A stretch of DNA of 64,000 bases from the NCBI GenBank assembly GCA_002083595.1, contig MSXT01000004.1, positions 52,416-116,415 on the forward strand, read 5' to 3'. Origin of the DNA: Proteobacteria bacterium ST_bin16. Lineage in GTDB: Bacteria; Pseudomonadota; Gammaproteobacteria; Burkholderiales; Nitrosomonadaceae. The translations under genes and the position numbers were made by a program. The notes under the pieces are model-generated. The model saw only the letters and a list, made by a program, of their open reading frames with translations. It had not been told where the DNA came from and did not search any database. Shown one piece after another: positions 9,894-19,553 of the stretch (within the stretch, counting starts at the first letter, position 1; every line of letters begins with the position of its first letter).

Positions 9894-10216
9894 CCGATAC
9901 CACCATTCTTCGCCGCCTCGCGGAAACCATCGAAGCGCGCAAATCAGCCGATGCGAACAGCTCGTACGTTGCCAAACTGCTACATGGCGGACAGGACAAA
10001 ATACTCAAGAAAATCGCGGAAGAGTCTGCCGAAACGTTGATGGCGTCCAAAGATGGCAATACCGACCAGGTGATTTATGAAACCGCTGATCTATGGTTTC
10101 ACTGTCTGATATTGCTCGCACACCACGGACTGACGCCGGACGATGTACTGCGCGAACTGGAAAGACGCGAAGGCGTCTCCGGCATCGTAGAAAAAGCCTC
10201 TCGAAAACCGGATTAG
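9890..10216 (+). CDS. hisE: Phosphoribosyl-ATP pyrophosphatase
   Basis: MazG-like all-alpha pyrophosphohydrolase of 108 residues. [19 protein letters not shown] and [19 protein letters not shown] carry the conserved acidic Mg-binding residues (EExxE, ExxD). The ATG at 9890 overlaps the hisI stop by 4 bp (ATGA); an upstream in-frame extension to 9839 lies wholly in hisI and was rejected. Ends 2 bp before the HIT gene ATG, so translation is probably coupled. Confidence 0.93.
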   Translation: MTDTTILRRLAETIEARKSADANSSYVAKLLHGGQDKILKKIAEESAETLMASKDGNTDQVIYETADLWFHCLILLAHHGLTPDDVLRELERREGVSGIVEKASRKPD

Positions 10217-10218
10217 CC

Positions 10219-10569
10219 ATGGATAACTGTATATTCTGCAAAATCGCACGCAAAGAAATCCCATCCAACAAAGTGTACGAAGATGATGATATTCTCGCGT
10301 TTCACGATATCAATCCGGCCGCACCGGTGCATTTCTTGCTGATCCCCAAGCTGCACATCGATTCACTCGCAGACGCGCAAGATAATCATCAGGATTTACT
10401 GGGGAAAATGCTATTATTAGCGCCTAAACTGGCGAAAGCGCAAGGCTGCGAAGATGGTTTCCGCACGATCATCAATACCGGACGGGCAGGCGGACAAGAG
10501 GTATTTCATATCCATTTCCACATCATCGGCGGCCGGGAACATCTGCCTGGGATGATTCACCACGGCTAG
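10219..10569 (+). CDS. HIT-family nucleotide hydrolase (HinT-like)
   Basis: 116-residue histidine-triad protein. [19 protein letters not shown] is the HinT-type N-terminus and HIHFHIIGG near the C-terminus is the HxHxHxx catalytic triad. HinT-type enzymes hydrolyse adenosine phosphoramidates and aminoacyl-adenylates. ATG 10219 is chosen; the open frame upstream overlaps hisE. The position between hisE and tatA matches the conserved his-hit-tat order of betaproteobacteria. Confidence 0.92.
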   Translation: MDNCIFCKIARKEIPSNKVYEDDDILAFHDINPAAPVHFLLIPKLHIDSLADAQDNHQDLLGKMLLLAPKLAKAQGCEDGFRTIINTGRAGGQEVFHIHFHIIGGREHLPGMIHHG

Positions 10570-10601
10570 GCCAGCACTGTTCCATTTCACAGGAGAAAGT
10601 C

Positions 10602-10928
10602 ATGGGTACATTTAGCATCTGGCATTGGATTATCGTGCTGGTTATTGTTGTACTGGTATTCGGCACAAAAAAACTGCGCAACCTCGGTAGCGATCTGGGC
10701 GGAGCGTTGAAAGGATTCAAGGAAGGCATGAAGGAATCGGAAACCGATACAGCTTCAGCCCGCGTAAATCCAGCCAATGAAACTGTGATTGAAGTGACGG
10801 CAAGCAAGGAACCCGGCACGAATACCTTCAAGGAAAATCACACGCAACCGTCTGCCAATACAGCCAACGCATCGCATAGCGCGGCAGCTGACGCTGAAAT
10901 CAAGGAAAAAGCGCACACCAGGACTTAG
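10602..10928 (+). CDS. tatA: Sec-independent translocase protein TatA
   Basis: Pore-forming subunit of the twin-arginine translocase. One N-terminal membrane helix ([16 protein letters not shown]) is followed by the hinge [14 protein letters not shown] and an amphipathic helix [12 protein letters not shown], then a charged, disordered tail; total 108 residues. An AGGAG lies 7 bp before the ATG. It heads tatA-tatB-tatC, in which all three subunits are present. Confidence 0.94.
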   Translation: MGTFSIWHWIIVLVIVVLVFGTKKLRNLGSDLGGALKGFKEGMKESETDTASARVNPANETVIEVTASKEPGTNTFKENHTQPSANTANASHSAAADAEIKEKAHTRT

Positions 10929-11009
10929 GGAGCCTCATTCCGCAGGAGAATCCGGTCATGCTCACATCAATAATCGTTTCACCACTCTGAATTCGGTCTA
11001 CGCAACAAC

Positions 11010-11402
11010 ATGTTTGATATCAGTTTTATGGAGTTGCTGGTTATCTCGATCGTGGCACTGATCGTCATCGGACCCGAACGTCTGCCCGCCGTGGCACGCA
11101 CAGTAGGCCATCTGTATGGACGCTGCCGCAACTTCGTTTATGCCATCAGAACCGATATCCATAACGAAATGCGCATGGAGGAGCTGAAAAAAATGCAGTC
11201 CTCGGTGCAGGAAACGGTGCAATCGATGGAAGACTCGGTACACGAAGGCGTCGATCGCTTGAAAACAACGATGACCGATGCAAAACCCGAAGACAGCCCA
11301 TCCCCCGGTTCGTTGCCGCCACAATCCGGTCAAGAGCCGCAAGCCACAATCTCCGGCAACAATGAAACCGCACAGTATGGTCCCGGTCAGGAAAGAAAGT
11401 AG
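11010..11402 (+). CDS. tatB: Sec-independent translocase protein TatB
   Basis: 130-residue TatB. MFDISFMELLVISIVALIV is the N-terminal helix with the conserved Glu; IGPERLPAVARTVGHLYGR is the TatB-specific hinge and amphipathic helix (GPE/ERLP). A long polar tail follows. TatB with TatC forms the receptor for twin-arginine signal peptides. Confidence 0.95.
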   Translation: MFDISFMELLVISIVALIVIGPERLPAVARTVGHLYGRCRNFVYAIRTDIHNEMRMEELKKMQSSVQETVQSMEDSVHEGVDRLKTTMTDAKPEDSPSPGSLPPQSGQEPQATISGNNETAQYGPGQERK

Positions 11403-11470
11403 CCGTTTGGCGCGGACTACCAGGTATTTATCGATGCCGATTCAATATAACCAGCGCTACTGCGATCACC

Positions 11471-12262
11471 ATGCTTGAAGGCTCATTCCTATCGCATTTA
11501 GTGGAATTGCGCGTCCGGATGATTCGCATCCTGGCCGTGCTCATGCTTGGATTCCTGCCCTGCGCCTTCTATGCGCGTGAACTGTACACCATACTGGCAC
11601 AACCGTTGCTGGAAAAACTGCCTCAAGGCGGGCAAATGATCGCCACCGATGTCGCGACGCCATTCTTTGTACCGATGCAGGTCGCCATGATGATGGCTTT
11701 TGTCATTACTTTGCCACACACGCTGTATCAGATCTGGGCTTTCGTCGCACCGGGGCTCTATTCTCACGAAAAACGCCTGGCGCTGCCACTGGTTTTCGGC
11801 AGCAGCCTGCTGTTCTTTTGCGGCATGTCGTTCGCTTACTTCGCCGCGTTGCCGCTGGTATTTGAATTCATTACCTATTTCGCGCCGGAAGGTGTCGCGG
11901 TAATGACCGATATCAGCAAATATCTGAGTTTTGTTTTATCGATGTTTATCGCTTTCGGCGTCACTTTTGAAGTACCGGTTTTTGTCATCATATTAGTCAG
12001 AACAGGCGTGATCACCATTGAAAAACTCAAGAAAATCCGCCCATATGTGATTGTCGGCGCATTCATTATCGCCGCCATTTTCACCCCGCCTGACGTAGTT
12101 TCGCAGTTTATGCTAGCGGTACCTTTATGCCTTCTGTACGAACTCGGTATCTTCATCGCTGCATTGATGATCAAAAAACAGCAGCAAGAAGATGCAACAG
12201 ATATAACACCTGCCAAGCAGGATGCTTCGGCACAAAAAGATGTGCCGAAAAAAACCAACTGA
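11471..12262 (+). CDS. tatC: Sec-independent translocase protein TatC
   Basis: Six-helix membrane protein of 263 residues that binds the twin-arginine signal peptide. FLSHLVELRVRMIRI is the conserved cytoplasmic start; IWAFVAPGLYSHEKR the first periplasmic/cytoplasmic loop signature; FGVTFEVPVFVIILVR and FTPPDVVSQFMLAVPLCLLYE the C-terminal half. A Lys/Asp/Thr-rich cytoplasmic tail ends the protein. A 68-bp gap separates it from tatB. Confidence 0.95.
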   Translation: MLEGSFLSHLVELRVRMIRILAVLMLGFLPCAFYARELYTILAQPLLEKLPQGGQMIATDVATPFFVPMQVAMMMAFVITLPHTLYQIWAFVAPGLYSHEKRLALPLVFGSSLLFFCGMSFAYFAALPLVFEFITYFAPEGVAVMTDISKYLSFVLSMFIAFGVTFEVPVFVIILVRTGVITIEKLKKIRPYVIVGAFIIAAIFTPPDVVSQFMLAVPLCLLYELGIFIAALMIKKQQQEDATDITPAKQDASAQKDVPKKTN

Positions 12263-12376
12263 CCGGATTCGCGTAAGGAATCGATCAGACCCGGCGGGAA
12301 TCGCTATAATGAAACCAACGCCATTCATCTCGATCTAAAAAATTCGTTACAGCAATTGACTGCAAGGAGATTCGCG

Positions 12377-12994
12377 ATGTTGAGTAGCCGTTCCGTCTTG
12401 AATACCGTAAAACGGCTGATAGGATCAGCCATCCTTTTCAGTGTCTGTGTTCCGGCTGTAGTATTCGCACAATCAACCGTCGCGGAGCAGAATCACCCGC
12501 CGTTGCAATCCCAGCACCTGACCACCCAGCCACCACCGGAAAGCCCACCCGATGTTAACCGGCCGTCCAGAACCATTCATCGCATTGGCACCGCCATTGC
12601 CGCGCCCCGCAACAGCGTTAGTATCAAAAGCACCGATGCCGGCGCCATACCCCGGCAACCATCAACAGCAGGATGTATCAACTGCGGCGTTATCAATTCC
12701 ATCAATAGAATCGGACAAGGCCCCGGCCTGAATGCCATTGCAGGCGGGATCGTCGCCGGAACTGTCGCCCGGGAGATTATCCGCCAGAATCCGTATCCGC
12801 CCGGCACACACTATCCCGGTGCCGTGGATGGCGTTCCTGCGGGAAACACACCGCAGCCGCACGATCAATATCAGATCGGCATCACCATGAATGATGGCAG
12901 GCAAGCCATCATTGCACTTCCGGATGCGGCCAATTTCCATCAAGGCGACAGAGTCCGGCTGGTGGATGGCGTACTGGTGCCGGATCGTCAGTAA
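12377..12994 (+). CDS. SlyB-like secreted protein with glycine-zipper segment
   Basis: 205-residue exported protein of unproven function. The N-terminus has a signal peptide (VKRLIGSAILFSVCVPAVVFA, cleavage after VFA) followed by a Pro-rich disordered stretch. The C-terminal part, GLNAIAGGIVAGTVARE then YQIGITMNDGRQAIIALPD and GDRVRLVDGVLV, matches the layout of SlyB/Pcp-type outer-membrane proteins: a short glycine-zipper helix then a small beta domain. There is no lipobox cysteine at the cleavage site, unlike SlyB. ATG 12377 has AAGGAGA 6 bp upstream; a TTG 21 bp earlier is less likely. It lies 36 bp before the copper ATPase and could be co-transcribed with it. Confidence 0.6.
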   Translation: MLSSRSVLNTVKRLIGSAILFSVCVPAVVFAQSTVAEQNHPPLQSQHLTTQPPPESPPDVNRPSRTIHRIGTAIAAPRNSVSIKSTDAGAIPRQPSTAGCINCGVINSINRIGQGPGLNAIAGGIVAGTVAREIIRQNPYPPGTHYPGAVDGVPAGNTPQPHDQYQIGITMNDGRQAIIALPDAANFHQGDRVRLVDGVLVPDRQ

Positions 12995-13030
12995 TTGCCA
13001 TAATCACACCATCACCCGGAAAAAGCTACC

Positions 13031-15424
13031 GTGAATTCCCAACCGCTCAAACACCTTGAACTGCCGATTGAAGGCATGACATGTGCAGCCTGTGCCGCGC
13101 GTATCGAGAAGAATCTCAACAAATTGCCCGGTGTCGAAGCGGCCGTTAATTTCGCCAACGAAAAAGCTCAGGTCAGCTATGACGAGAATCAGGCAAATGC
13201 GGATGTGTTGATTAAAGCCATCGAGAAAGCCGGTTTTCACATTGCACCGCGTACGGTGCAACTGCAACTACACAAAATGACTTGCGCCGCCTGTGCCGGA
13301 CACATCGAAAAAGCCTTGAATCAATTGCCCGGTGTCACCGCCACAGTCAATGTGGCCACTGAAACAGCCAGGGTCAGTTTCATGCCGGGTATGATGACAG
13401 TCGATCGTTTGATCGAAGCGGTCATCAACGCCGGATATGACGCCACTGAAATCAGCGAATCCAGTCATGCCGAGGAAAAAGCGCGGCGGCTCGCCGCTTA
13501 CAAAGCCGAATTGCGGTTATTCTGGATTGCAGCGGCATTCACCTTGCCGCTGGTACTGCAAATGGGCGCCATGTTTACCGGTCACGACATGGACATGCTG
13601 CCGCGCTGGCTGCAATGGGCACTGGCCACACCGGTGCAATTCTGGATCGGACGCCGTTTCTATACCGGCGCATGGCATTCCCTGCGAGGCGGCGGCGCCA
13701 ATATGGATGTGCTAGTGGCATTAGGCACCAGCATGGCGTATTTCTTCAGTGCCGCAGTCACCGCGTTTGCGGTGGATCAGCATGTTTATTTTGAAGCCAG
13801 CGCAGCCATCATCACGCTTGTGTTACTCGGCAAATTGATGGAAGCACGCGCCAAAGGAAAAACTTCCGCGGCGATCGAGGCCTTGATCAGGCTGCAACCC
13901 AAAACAGCTCGTATCGAACGCAATGGCGATATTCTCGAAGTACCGGCCAGCAGCCTGCAAGTCAACGATGTTTTTATTGTGCGCCCGGGTGAAAATTTGC
14001 CGGTCGATGGTGTCGTCGTTGAAGGCACATCCAGCGTCAACGAATCCATGCTGACCGGTGAAAGCTTGCCCGTCAGCAAACAAGCCGGCACCAAAGTGTT
14101 TGCTGCCACACTGAATCAACAAGGTTTGCTCAAATGCCGCGCCACCAGCGTGGGTGCGCATACACAGCTGGCCGCGATTATCCATTTGGTCGAAGAAGCG
14201 CAAGGTTCGAAAGCGCCCATTCAACGCATGGCGGATACAATTTCGGGAATTTTCGTTCCGGTCGTCGTGATCATCAGCGTCCTGACGCTGGGGATCACCT
14301 GGTGGCTCACGCACGAATTTGTTACCGCGCTGATCAATGCCGTTGCCGTGCTAGTCATCGCTTGTCCCTGCGCACTGGGGCTTGCCACACCGACCGCCAT
14401 TATGGTCGGCACCGGACGCGGCGCGCAGGCCGGAGTGCTGGTGAAAAATGCAGCGGCACTAGAACATGCGGAGAAAATTCAAACGCTGATTGTCGACAAG
14501 ACTGGTACCTTGACCGAAGGGCAACCGGAAGTCACCGATATTGTTCCGGTGGAGTCATTAAGTTCACAAGAATTGCTGCACATCGCTGCTTCCCTGGAAC
14601 AAGGATCCGAACACCCGCTGGCGCGGGCGGTCCTGGATCGCGCGCAAAAACAACAGCTATCGCTGTACGCCATTGAAGATTTTTCGGCCATTGCCGGCAG
14701 CGGCATCACTGCTCGCATGAATGGCATCCAGTACCTGCTCGGTTCGCCCAAATTTTTGACACAGCACGGTGTCGCTGTAGATGCGCAACAAATCACGGCG
14801 TTGCAAGCGGAAGGAAAAACCGTTATCGGCGTTGCATCCACGACTGGCGATGTACCTCAGCTGCTCGGCTATCTGGCGATTGCGGACCGGCTGCGGGATA
14901 CATCGATCAAAGCAATCAAACAACTGCAATCGATGGGTATTGAAGTGATCATGCTGACCGGCGATAACACTGTGACCGCTGCGGCCATTGCCAAACGTAC
15001 CGGCATTACGCAATACCGTGCCGAAGTTTTGCCGCAGGATAAAGCAACTGAAGTGTTAACAATGAAAAACAGCGGACAGTTTACCGCGATGGTGGGTGAC
15101 GGTATCAACGATGCACCCGCCCTGGCTGCTGCGGATGTCAGTTTCGCCATCGGCGCCGGTTCCGATGTCGCGATTGAAGCGGCCGATATCACTCTAATAC
15201 GCAATGATCTGATGAGCGTCGCCGATGCCATTTCCTTGTCACGCGCCACACTCAAGAAAATCCGCCAGAATTTGTTCTTTGCTTTTGTCTACAATACCCT
15301 TGGTATTCCATTGGCGGCTATGGGTATGCTCAATCCAGTCATCGCCGGCGCCGCCATGGCCATGAGTTCGGTTTCAGTTGTCAGTAATTCATTGTTACTA
15401 AAACGCTGGCAAGCCAATCATTAA
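13031..15424 (+). CDS. copA: Copper-translocating P1B-type ATPase with two N-terminal metal-binding domains
   Basis: 797-residue Cu(I) exporter with a GTG start. Two HMA domains come first ([13 protein letters not shown] at about residue 15 and [13 protein letters not shown] at about 83), then the A-domain loop [11 protein letters not shown], the membrane metal site [15 protein letters not shown], the phosphorylation site [10 protein letters not shown], the nucleotide-domain SEHPLARA, and [20 protein letters not shown]. The last helices carry [10 protein letters not shown] and [12 protein letters not shown], whose MxxSS is characteristic of Cu(I) (PIB-1) pumps. The adjacent chaperone gene supports copper as substrate. 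No CueR/CsoR regulator gene is next to it. Confidence 0.95.
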   Translation: MNSQPLKHLELPIEGMTCAACAARIEKNLNKLPGVEAAVNFANEKAQVSYDENQANADVLIKAIEKAGFHIAPRTVQLQLHKMTCAACAGHIEKALNQLPGVTATVNVATETARVSFMPGMMTVDRLIEAVINAGYDATEISESSHAEEKARRLAAYKAELRLFWIAAAFTLPLVLQMGAMFTGHDMDMLPRWLQWALATPVQFWIGRRFYTGAWHSLRGGGANMDVLVALGTSMAYFFSAAVTAFAVDQHVYFEASAAIITLVLLGKLMEARAKGKTSAAIEALIRLQPKTARIERNGDILEVPASSLQVNDVFIVRPGENLPVDGVVVEGTSSVNESMLTGESLPVSKQAGTKVFAATLNQQGLLKCRATSVGAHTQLAAIIHLVEEAQGSKAPIQRMADTISGIFVPVVVIISVLTLGITWWLTHEFVTALINAVAVLVIACPCALGLATPTAIMVGTGRGAQAGVLVKNAAALEHAEKIQTLIVDKTGTLTEGQPEVTDIVPVESLSSQELLHIAASLEQGSEHPLARAVLDRAQKQQLSLYAIEDFSAIAGSGITARMNGIQYLLGSPKFLTQHGVAVDAQQITALQAEGKTVIGVASTTGDVPQLLGYLAIADRLRDTSIKAIKQLQSMGIEVIMLTGDNTVTAAAIAKRTGITQYRAEVLPQDKATEVLTMKNSGQFTAMVGDGINDAPALAAADVSFAIGAGSDVAIEAADITLIRNDLMSVADAISLSRATLKKIRQNLFFAFVYNTLGIPLAAMGMLNPVIAGAAMAMSSVSVVSNSLLLKRWQANH

Positions 15425-15454
15425 AAATAAAATCATTGTTAGGGAGTCGTCGTA

Positions 15455-15664
15455 ATGCAAACCGCCACTATTAAAATAAAAGGCATGACCTGTATGGGCT
15501 GTGTCAATAGCATCAAAAATGTCCTCAAGAATGTGCCGGGAATCGCTCAATTGGAAGTTACGCTTGATCCGGCGCAAGCCATCGTTCAATTCGATCCCGA
15601 AAACACCAGTCTGAATCAACTCAAAGAAACGATCATTGATGCCGGATTTGACGTCGTGGATTAA
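15455..15664 (+). CDS. Copper chaperone (single HMA domain, CopZ-like)
   Basis: 69-residue ferredoxin-like metallochaperone. KGMTCMGCVNSIKNVLKN carries the CxxC copper site, and DAGFDVVD is the C-terminal strand. It begins 30 bp after copA with AGGGAG upstream, so it is almost certainly in the same operon and delivers Cu(I) to the ATPase N-terminal domains. Confidence 0.92.
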   Translation: MQTATIKIKGMTCMGCVNSIKNVLKNVPGIAQLEVTLDPAQAIVQFDPENTSLNQLKETIIDAGFDVVD

Positions 15665-15820
15665 AAATAATCAATCAGCATCCTGCTGTGAATTATCAGA
15701 GATCTTTCATAAGTACTAGAGTTATAGTAAAATTCTTACCATTGTTGTAGGATATTTCCTCTATTTCATATTCTAAATACTTATTGCGTTATCCCAATAA
15801 CTATAACAAAACGGGATTTT

Positions 15821-16030
15821 ATGAAAGTAGTTATCGAACCGATACGGTTTGATTCAATGGCTCCCACTATAAACGGAATGGCGAGTATTGATGGCCCCGC
15901 CATCGTACCGGTCCTAGGCCTATTGAACGCAAATAATACGTCCAGCTACATTGAGAATTCTGGATGTATCCCGCAAATAACGCCGGAACATTCCCGCTAT
16001 CCCATCCAGTCACGGCGAATACGGCCATGA
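15821..16030 (+). CDS. Doubtful 69-residue open frame upstream of the PAS-GGDEF-EAL gene
   Basis: The frame starts MKVVIEPIRFDSMAPTING, and overlaps the start of the next gene by 67 bp in another frame. It has no recognisable domain and no strong ribosome-binding site (GGATTTT before the ATG is weak). It could be a leader peptide coupled to the downstream gene, or chance. Recorded because it is the only open frame in the 300-bp stretch after the copper chaperone. Confidence 0.2.
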   Translation: MKVVIEPIRFDSMAPTINGMASIDGPAIVPVLGLLNANNTSSYIENSGCIPQITPEHSRYPIQSRRIRP

Positions 16031-17736
16031 CACACAAACAAGTCATCAATGATGCAGCACAAAAGATTCTGTCTTTCGTCGATCTGATTATTATTGTCAC
16101 TGACGAAGAAGGCATCATTCTCGAAGCTAATCACAGTGCTTGCGAATTATTTTGCTATACCGCGGAAGAATTAACCGGCATGCCGGTACATTTCCTGTTG
16201 CCGCCGCGTTACCGCGAGCGGCATATTGATGCACTGAGACAATTTGTCATCGGCGGCGAAACACAGCGCCGCATGGGTCAACGCGATTCAGTCATCGGCT
16301 ATCGCAAGGATGGCACACTGATCGAGCTCGATGCAGGAATCGCCAAATTCCATAGCGGCGGCCAATGGATATTGGTGGTCAGCATGACCGATATCACACA
16401 GCGTAAGCACCAAGTGCAGGAATTAATCCGGCAGTCAACACACGATGCACTGACCGGTTTACCCAACCGCAAATTGATTCATGAACGGCTGAATAACGCG
16501 CTGCAGCGCTCCTTGCGAAAAAAACTGAATGTCGCGTTACTGTTTATTGATCTGGATGGTTTCAAGCTAATTAATGATACCTATGGTCACATAACCGGCG
16601 ATGAGGTATTAAAAATAATCGCTGATCGTCTGCTGATTCAAATCCGCCCTGACGATACCGTGGGCAGACTATCCGGCGATGAGTTCATCGTATTATGCGA
16701 GCAAGTTGAAAAACCGGAGTTAATTGCAAATTTAGCAACGCGCATTAATGATGCTTTGAAGGAAAACATCACCTGCCAGGATATGAGTCTATCGGTAACG
16801 GCAAGTATTGGCATTATTATCGGTCATGGCCAGCAGTACTCCGCGGACGAAATGATGCGCTCGGCAGACACAGCCATGTACGAGATGAAACAAAAAGGCA
16901 GGGGTGGATGGCAATTCTTTAATGATCAGCTACAGAAACAAGCGCATCAGAAAAATTCAATCGGCCAAGGATTGCGGCGAGCACTCGAACACAACGAGCT
17001 TACGGTAGTTTACCAGCCGATCATTACACCGGATAGCGAGCAAATCGTCGGTGCAGAATTACTACTGCGCTGGAACTTGAATGGAAAATCCATATCACCG
17101 GAAATTTTCATCCCGGTTGCGGAAATGACCGGAATGGTTTTTTCCATCGGCGACTGGGTTTTTCGAGAAGGTTGCAAAGCGCAGGCGGATTGGCAACGGC
17201 GTTGGGGGGATCAAGCACCCTACGTATCCATCAATTTATCAGCCCGGCAGCTCAACCATAAGCAATTACTCAATAATTTTTCGGCTATCCTGCAAGAAAC
17301 AGGCGCCAATCCGGCTAAGATTGTGGTTGAGTTAACAGAGGCTGCGCTCATGCCGGATGTTGAATCGAATCTAACAGTCTTTCATCGGCTGGCAGATCTC
17401 GGTTTACAAATTGCCATTGATGAATTTGGCACTGGATATTCTTCGTTAGCGCAATTGATTCAGTTACCCATCAATTTATTAAAAATCAGCAAGTCGTTCG
17501 TTGACGATTTGGAAAGCCAGCATGAAAAACAAGTGCTGATTCGCACAGTTATCGGATTGGGGCATTCTTTAGGATTAAAACTGATTGTGGAAGGTGTTGA
17601 AACCGAAGCTCAACTGGCGGAGCTGAAACAGTATGGCTGCGATTTTATACAGGGTTATTTCTTCTATCTACCCATGCATGAGCAGGACTTCATTCGAGCA
17701 ATGAACCATCAAGCTTCCAAAGGGGTAAAGATCTGA
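15964..17736 (+). CDS. PAS-GGDEF-EAL cyclic-di-GMP signalling protein with altered active-site motifs
   Basis: 590-residue cytoplasmic regulator without membrane segments. A PAS domain (about residues 35-150: LIIIVTDEEGIILEANHSA, ELTGMPVHFLLPPR) is followed by a GGDEF domain opening with DALTGLPNRKL. Its active-site loop reads GRLSGDEF (SGDEF instead of GGDEF). The EAL domain has AELLLRWN where EALLRW is usual, and IDEFGTGYSSL where DDFGTGYSSL is usual, but keeps EGVET and QGYFF. Diguanylate cyclase activity may survive with SGDEF; phosphodiesterase activity is uncertain because the EAL glutamate environment and the DD pair are changed. ATG 15964 is used; ATG 16027 (MTHKQVIND) is equally plausible. 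Confidence 0.88.
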   Translation: MYPANNAGTFPLSHPVTANTAMTHKQVINDAAQKILSFVDLIIIVTDEEGIILEANHSACELFCYTAEELTGMPVHFLLPPRYRERHIDALRQFVIGGETQRRMGQRDSVIGYRKDGTLIELDAGIAKFHSGGQWILVVSMTDITQRKHQVQELIRQSTHDALTGLPNRKLIHERLNNALQRSLRKKLNVALLFIDLDGFKLINDTYGHITGDEVLKIIADRLLIQIRPDDTVGRLSGDEFIVLCEQVEKPELIANLATRINDALKENITCQDMSLSVTASIGIIIGHGQQYSADEMMRSADTAMYEMKQKGRGGWQFFNDQLQKQAHQKNSIGQGLRRALEHNELTVVYQPIITPDSEQIVGAELLLRWNLNGKSISPEIFIPVAEMTGMVFSIGDWVFREGCKAQADWQRRWGDQAPYVSINLSARQLNHKQLLNNFSAILQETGANPAKIVVELTEAALMPDVESNLTVFHRLADLGLQIAIDEFGTGYSSLAQLIQLPINLLKISKSFVDDLESQHEKQVLIRTVIGLGHSLGLKLIVEGVETEAQLAELKQYGCDFIQGYFFYLPMHEQDFIRAMNHQASKGVKI

Positions 17737-17838
17737 CAGTATGAATTCAGACTGAGGAAGTCTATATAATCAATCACTGGTGCGGGGTAAAATCTTACAT
17801 AGATCGCTACAACACATACTCATTCCATTGCCTGAATA

Positions 17839-17881
17839 AATAATACCCATCTACCGGATTCTCCGCCAGATGGGTATTATT
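17839..17881. terminator. Perfect 14-bp stem-loop between convergent genes
   Basis: The arms at 17839-17852 and 17868-17881 are perfectly complementary (AATAATACCCATCT and its complement) around a 15-nt loop. The A/T-rich ends of the stem provide U-rich flanks on either strand. It lies about 100 bp after the PAS-GGDEF-EAL stop and about 100 bp after the stop of the convergent micropeptide gene, so it fits a bidirectional terminator. Confidence 0.65.
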
Positions 17882-17984
17882 TTGGGAATAATTGACTGAC
17901 TCTGTCCTATCTATCACTTACTGTGATGGAATAAGTTTTTTAGTAAAACTTAAACCTCAAAAGGACATTAGTGAGTATTTCAGT

Positions 17985-18092
17985 CTAGAATACGCCGTAA
18001 ATAATTGCCCCGATAACGAGGAAAACAGCTGTTGAAATGAAGAATAATCTTAAAACTTGCGCATCTGTTTCTCTTCTGTTGATTTCGGCCAT
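17985..18092 (-). CDS. 35-residue single-pass membrane micropeptide
   Basis: The product begins MAEINRRETDAQVLRLFFIS and ends VFLVIGAIIYGVF: a charged N-terminal third followed by one hydrophobic helix that runs to the C-terminus. An AAAGGAG lies 7 bp upstream of the ATG, the best ribosome-binding site in the surrounding kilobase, which is the main reason for calling it. The form resembles small accessory subunits of membrane complexes, but no family is recognised. It stands alone: the nearest minus-strand gene upstream is far away. Confidence 0.6.
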   Translation of the reverse strand: MAEINRRETDAQVLRLFFISTAVFLVIGAIIYGVF

Positions 18093-18452
18093 AACAATCT
18101 CCTTTGATTAAGAATTAAAACCGATCAGTGACCGGTCCCTCCGTATACGATTACAAAACTTTATAACCGTTTCACTTTATCTCTGTTCCTTAGATTCACT
18201 GTGACAGCAATCCTTTCTTTATAGAACCGAGTACATTATTCGCAATCATCTTGCACCATTAAGATCACTGCGTGGGCAAATTCTAACTCACATTTAACAA
18301 CATTGAAAGTATTGAAATTGAGTATGCCCTATTTTTACTATAAAAATCCATGCAATCGGGCAAAATATCCCGCGCGCTATCGGCCGATTCGCCTTGTGTT
18401 TTCAGGCTATTTTCATTCATCGAGCCAATATTCTCCGGGATAAAAATCATTT
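18093..18452. other. Intergenic region, 360 bp
   Basis: No open frame with a ribosome-binding site and no strong hairpin was seen. The part next to 18092 must carry the promoter of the micropeptide gene; the part next to 18453 is the 3' flank of the AttH-like gene. Confidence 0.4.
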
Positions 18453-19553
18453 TCATAATGCTAAAGGTTTCACGTAACCGGTTAACTCAAGATAACCCTT
18501 TCCGGCGGGCTGATTGTCTTTAGTCAGCGTCACCGCGCCCTCCCAGTAAACCGAACCAGTGGATTGACGCGAATCCAGTTCCTGATCATCCAGCAAAGGC
18601 GTAAGCCGCCATTCGATCTCAGCGGTACGGATATGCATCGCAACCGGATAAACCGCCTCCGTATGCGGCGATTGCCAAGTGCGGATCGGGGTGAATTCGA
18701 CTTGCTCCGGTTCAAACAATCGCATATTCCCGGAAGGATCGCGCAATGCCGCGTACGCCCATACTTTACCCCCGCCTTTGCGGCGTATTTGAAAAGCCAT
18801 CAACGCTGAACCATCGTCCAGATTAGCGCCCGTCCAATCCCAGCCATCCGCTTCGGGATCCAGATAAGCGGTCGACCACTCATGATCCAGCCAGGCACGG
18901 CCACTCACCGTAACCGGCTTGTTATCACGGGAAACCGTGCCGGTCACGCTTAAATGCGGCTCGCTGTAGTAATAACTCGCCTGTTCCGACTTCGGCCCTT
19001 TGCGCGAGAAACCGTTCTGATCTTGCAGCATCGCCATTTGTGTTGGAGTCAGCGCTAAGCGTAAACCGATATCGCTGCCTTGCATCTCCACCTGATAACG
19101 CCCATCCTCCTCGCGCACCAGCGTCCAATCGTCCAGTCTCACATCGGTATTGCCTTCTTTGGCATAAGCCAGATTAAAACCTTCCCGCAACGACTTTTCT
19201 TCGTGCATCAGCTTACCCGCGGCGGGATCGGATAACGCCAGATGCGCGATGATCAGATACTTCGCCGCGAACTGGCTGGGATTATTATGATTCTGATCGG
19301 TCGCATAGCGGAAAAAAGTAACCTGAAACCCCAATGGCTTCTTATCTTCAGTCTCCAGCCAGCCGGCGATGTACCACCATTCGATGCGAAAATCCTGGTG
19401 CGCGCCGTAATCCTGCGGAAAAATGAGTTTATAACCGGGCGTAACCGGCTTTAACCGGTCCGATTCAGCCAGCGCCGCTGTTCCCAGTAAACTAAGAAAC
19501 AGCAGCACCAAGGCGATCACAACGCTTGCACCGCTCCACTTGTTTTGTTTCAT
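18453..19553 (-). CDS. AttH/CrtC-like lipocalin-fold protein, exported
   Basis: 366-residue exported protein of the lipocalin-like AttH/hydroxyneurosporene-synthase (carotenoid 1,2-hydratase) superfamily. A signal peptide (VIALVLLFLSLLGTAALAES) is followed by the family start FPQDYGAHQDFRIEWWYIAGW. SGRAWLDHEWST and GWDWTGANLDDGSALMAFQIR are the other hallmark segments. Its ATG overlaps the stop of the permease gene by 1 bp (TAATG); a TTG two codons earlier is not needed. With the upstream ATPase and FtsX-like permease it forms an AttEFGH-like system, whose substrate is unknown; a role in moving or modifying a lipid at the periplasmic face is inference. Confidence 0.85.
   Translation of the reverse strand: MKQNKWSGASVVIALVLLFLSLLGTAALAESDRLKPVTPGYKLIFPQDYGAHQDFRIEWWYIAGWLETEDKKPLGFQVTFFRYATDQNHNNPSQFAAKYLIIAHLALSDPAAGKLMHEEKSLREGFNLAYAKEGNTDVRLDDWTLVREEDGRYQVEMQGSDIGLRLALTPTQMAMLQDQNGFSRKGPKSEQASYYYSEPHLSVTGTVSRDNKPVTVSGRAWLDHEWSTAYLDPEADGWDWTGANLDDGSALMAFQIRRKGGGKVWAYAALRDPSGNMRLFEPEQVEFTPIRTWQSPHTEAVYPVAMHIRTAEIEWRLTPLLDDQELDSRQSTGSVYWEGAVTLTKDNQPAGKGYLELTGYVKPLAL

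Noticed and set aside
13823..14314. 163-codon open frame antisense to copA
   Set aside because: Composition typical of reversed coding sequence, overlapping a fully conserved ATPase.
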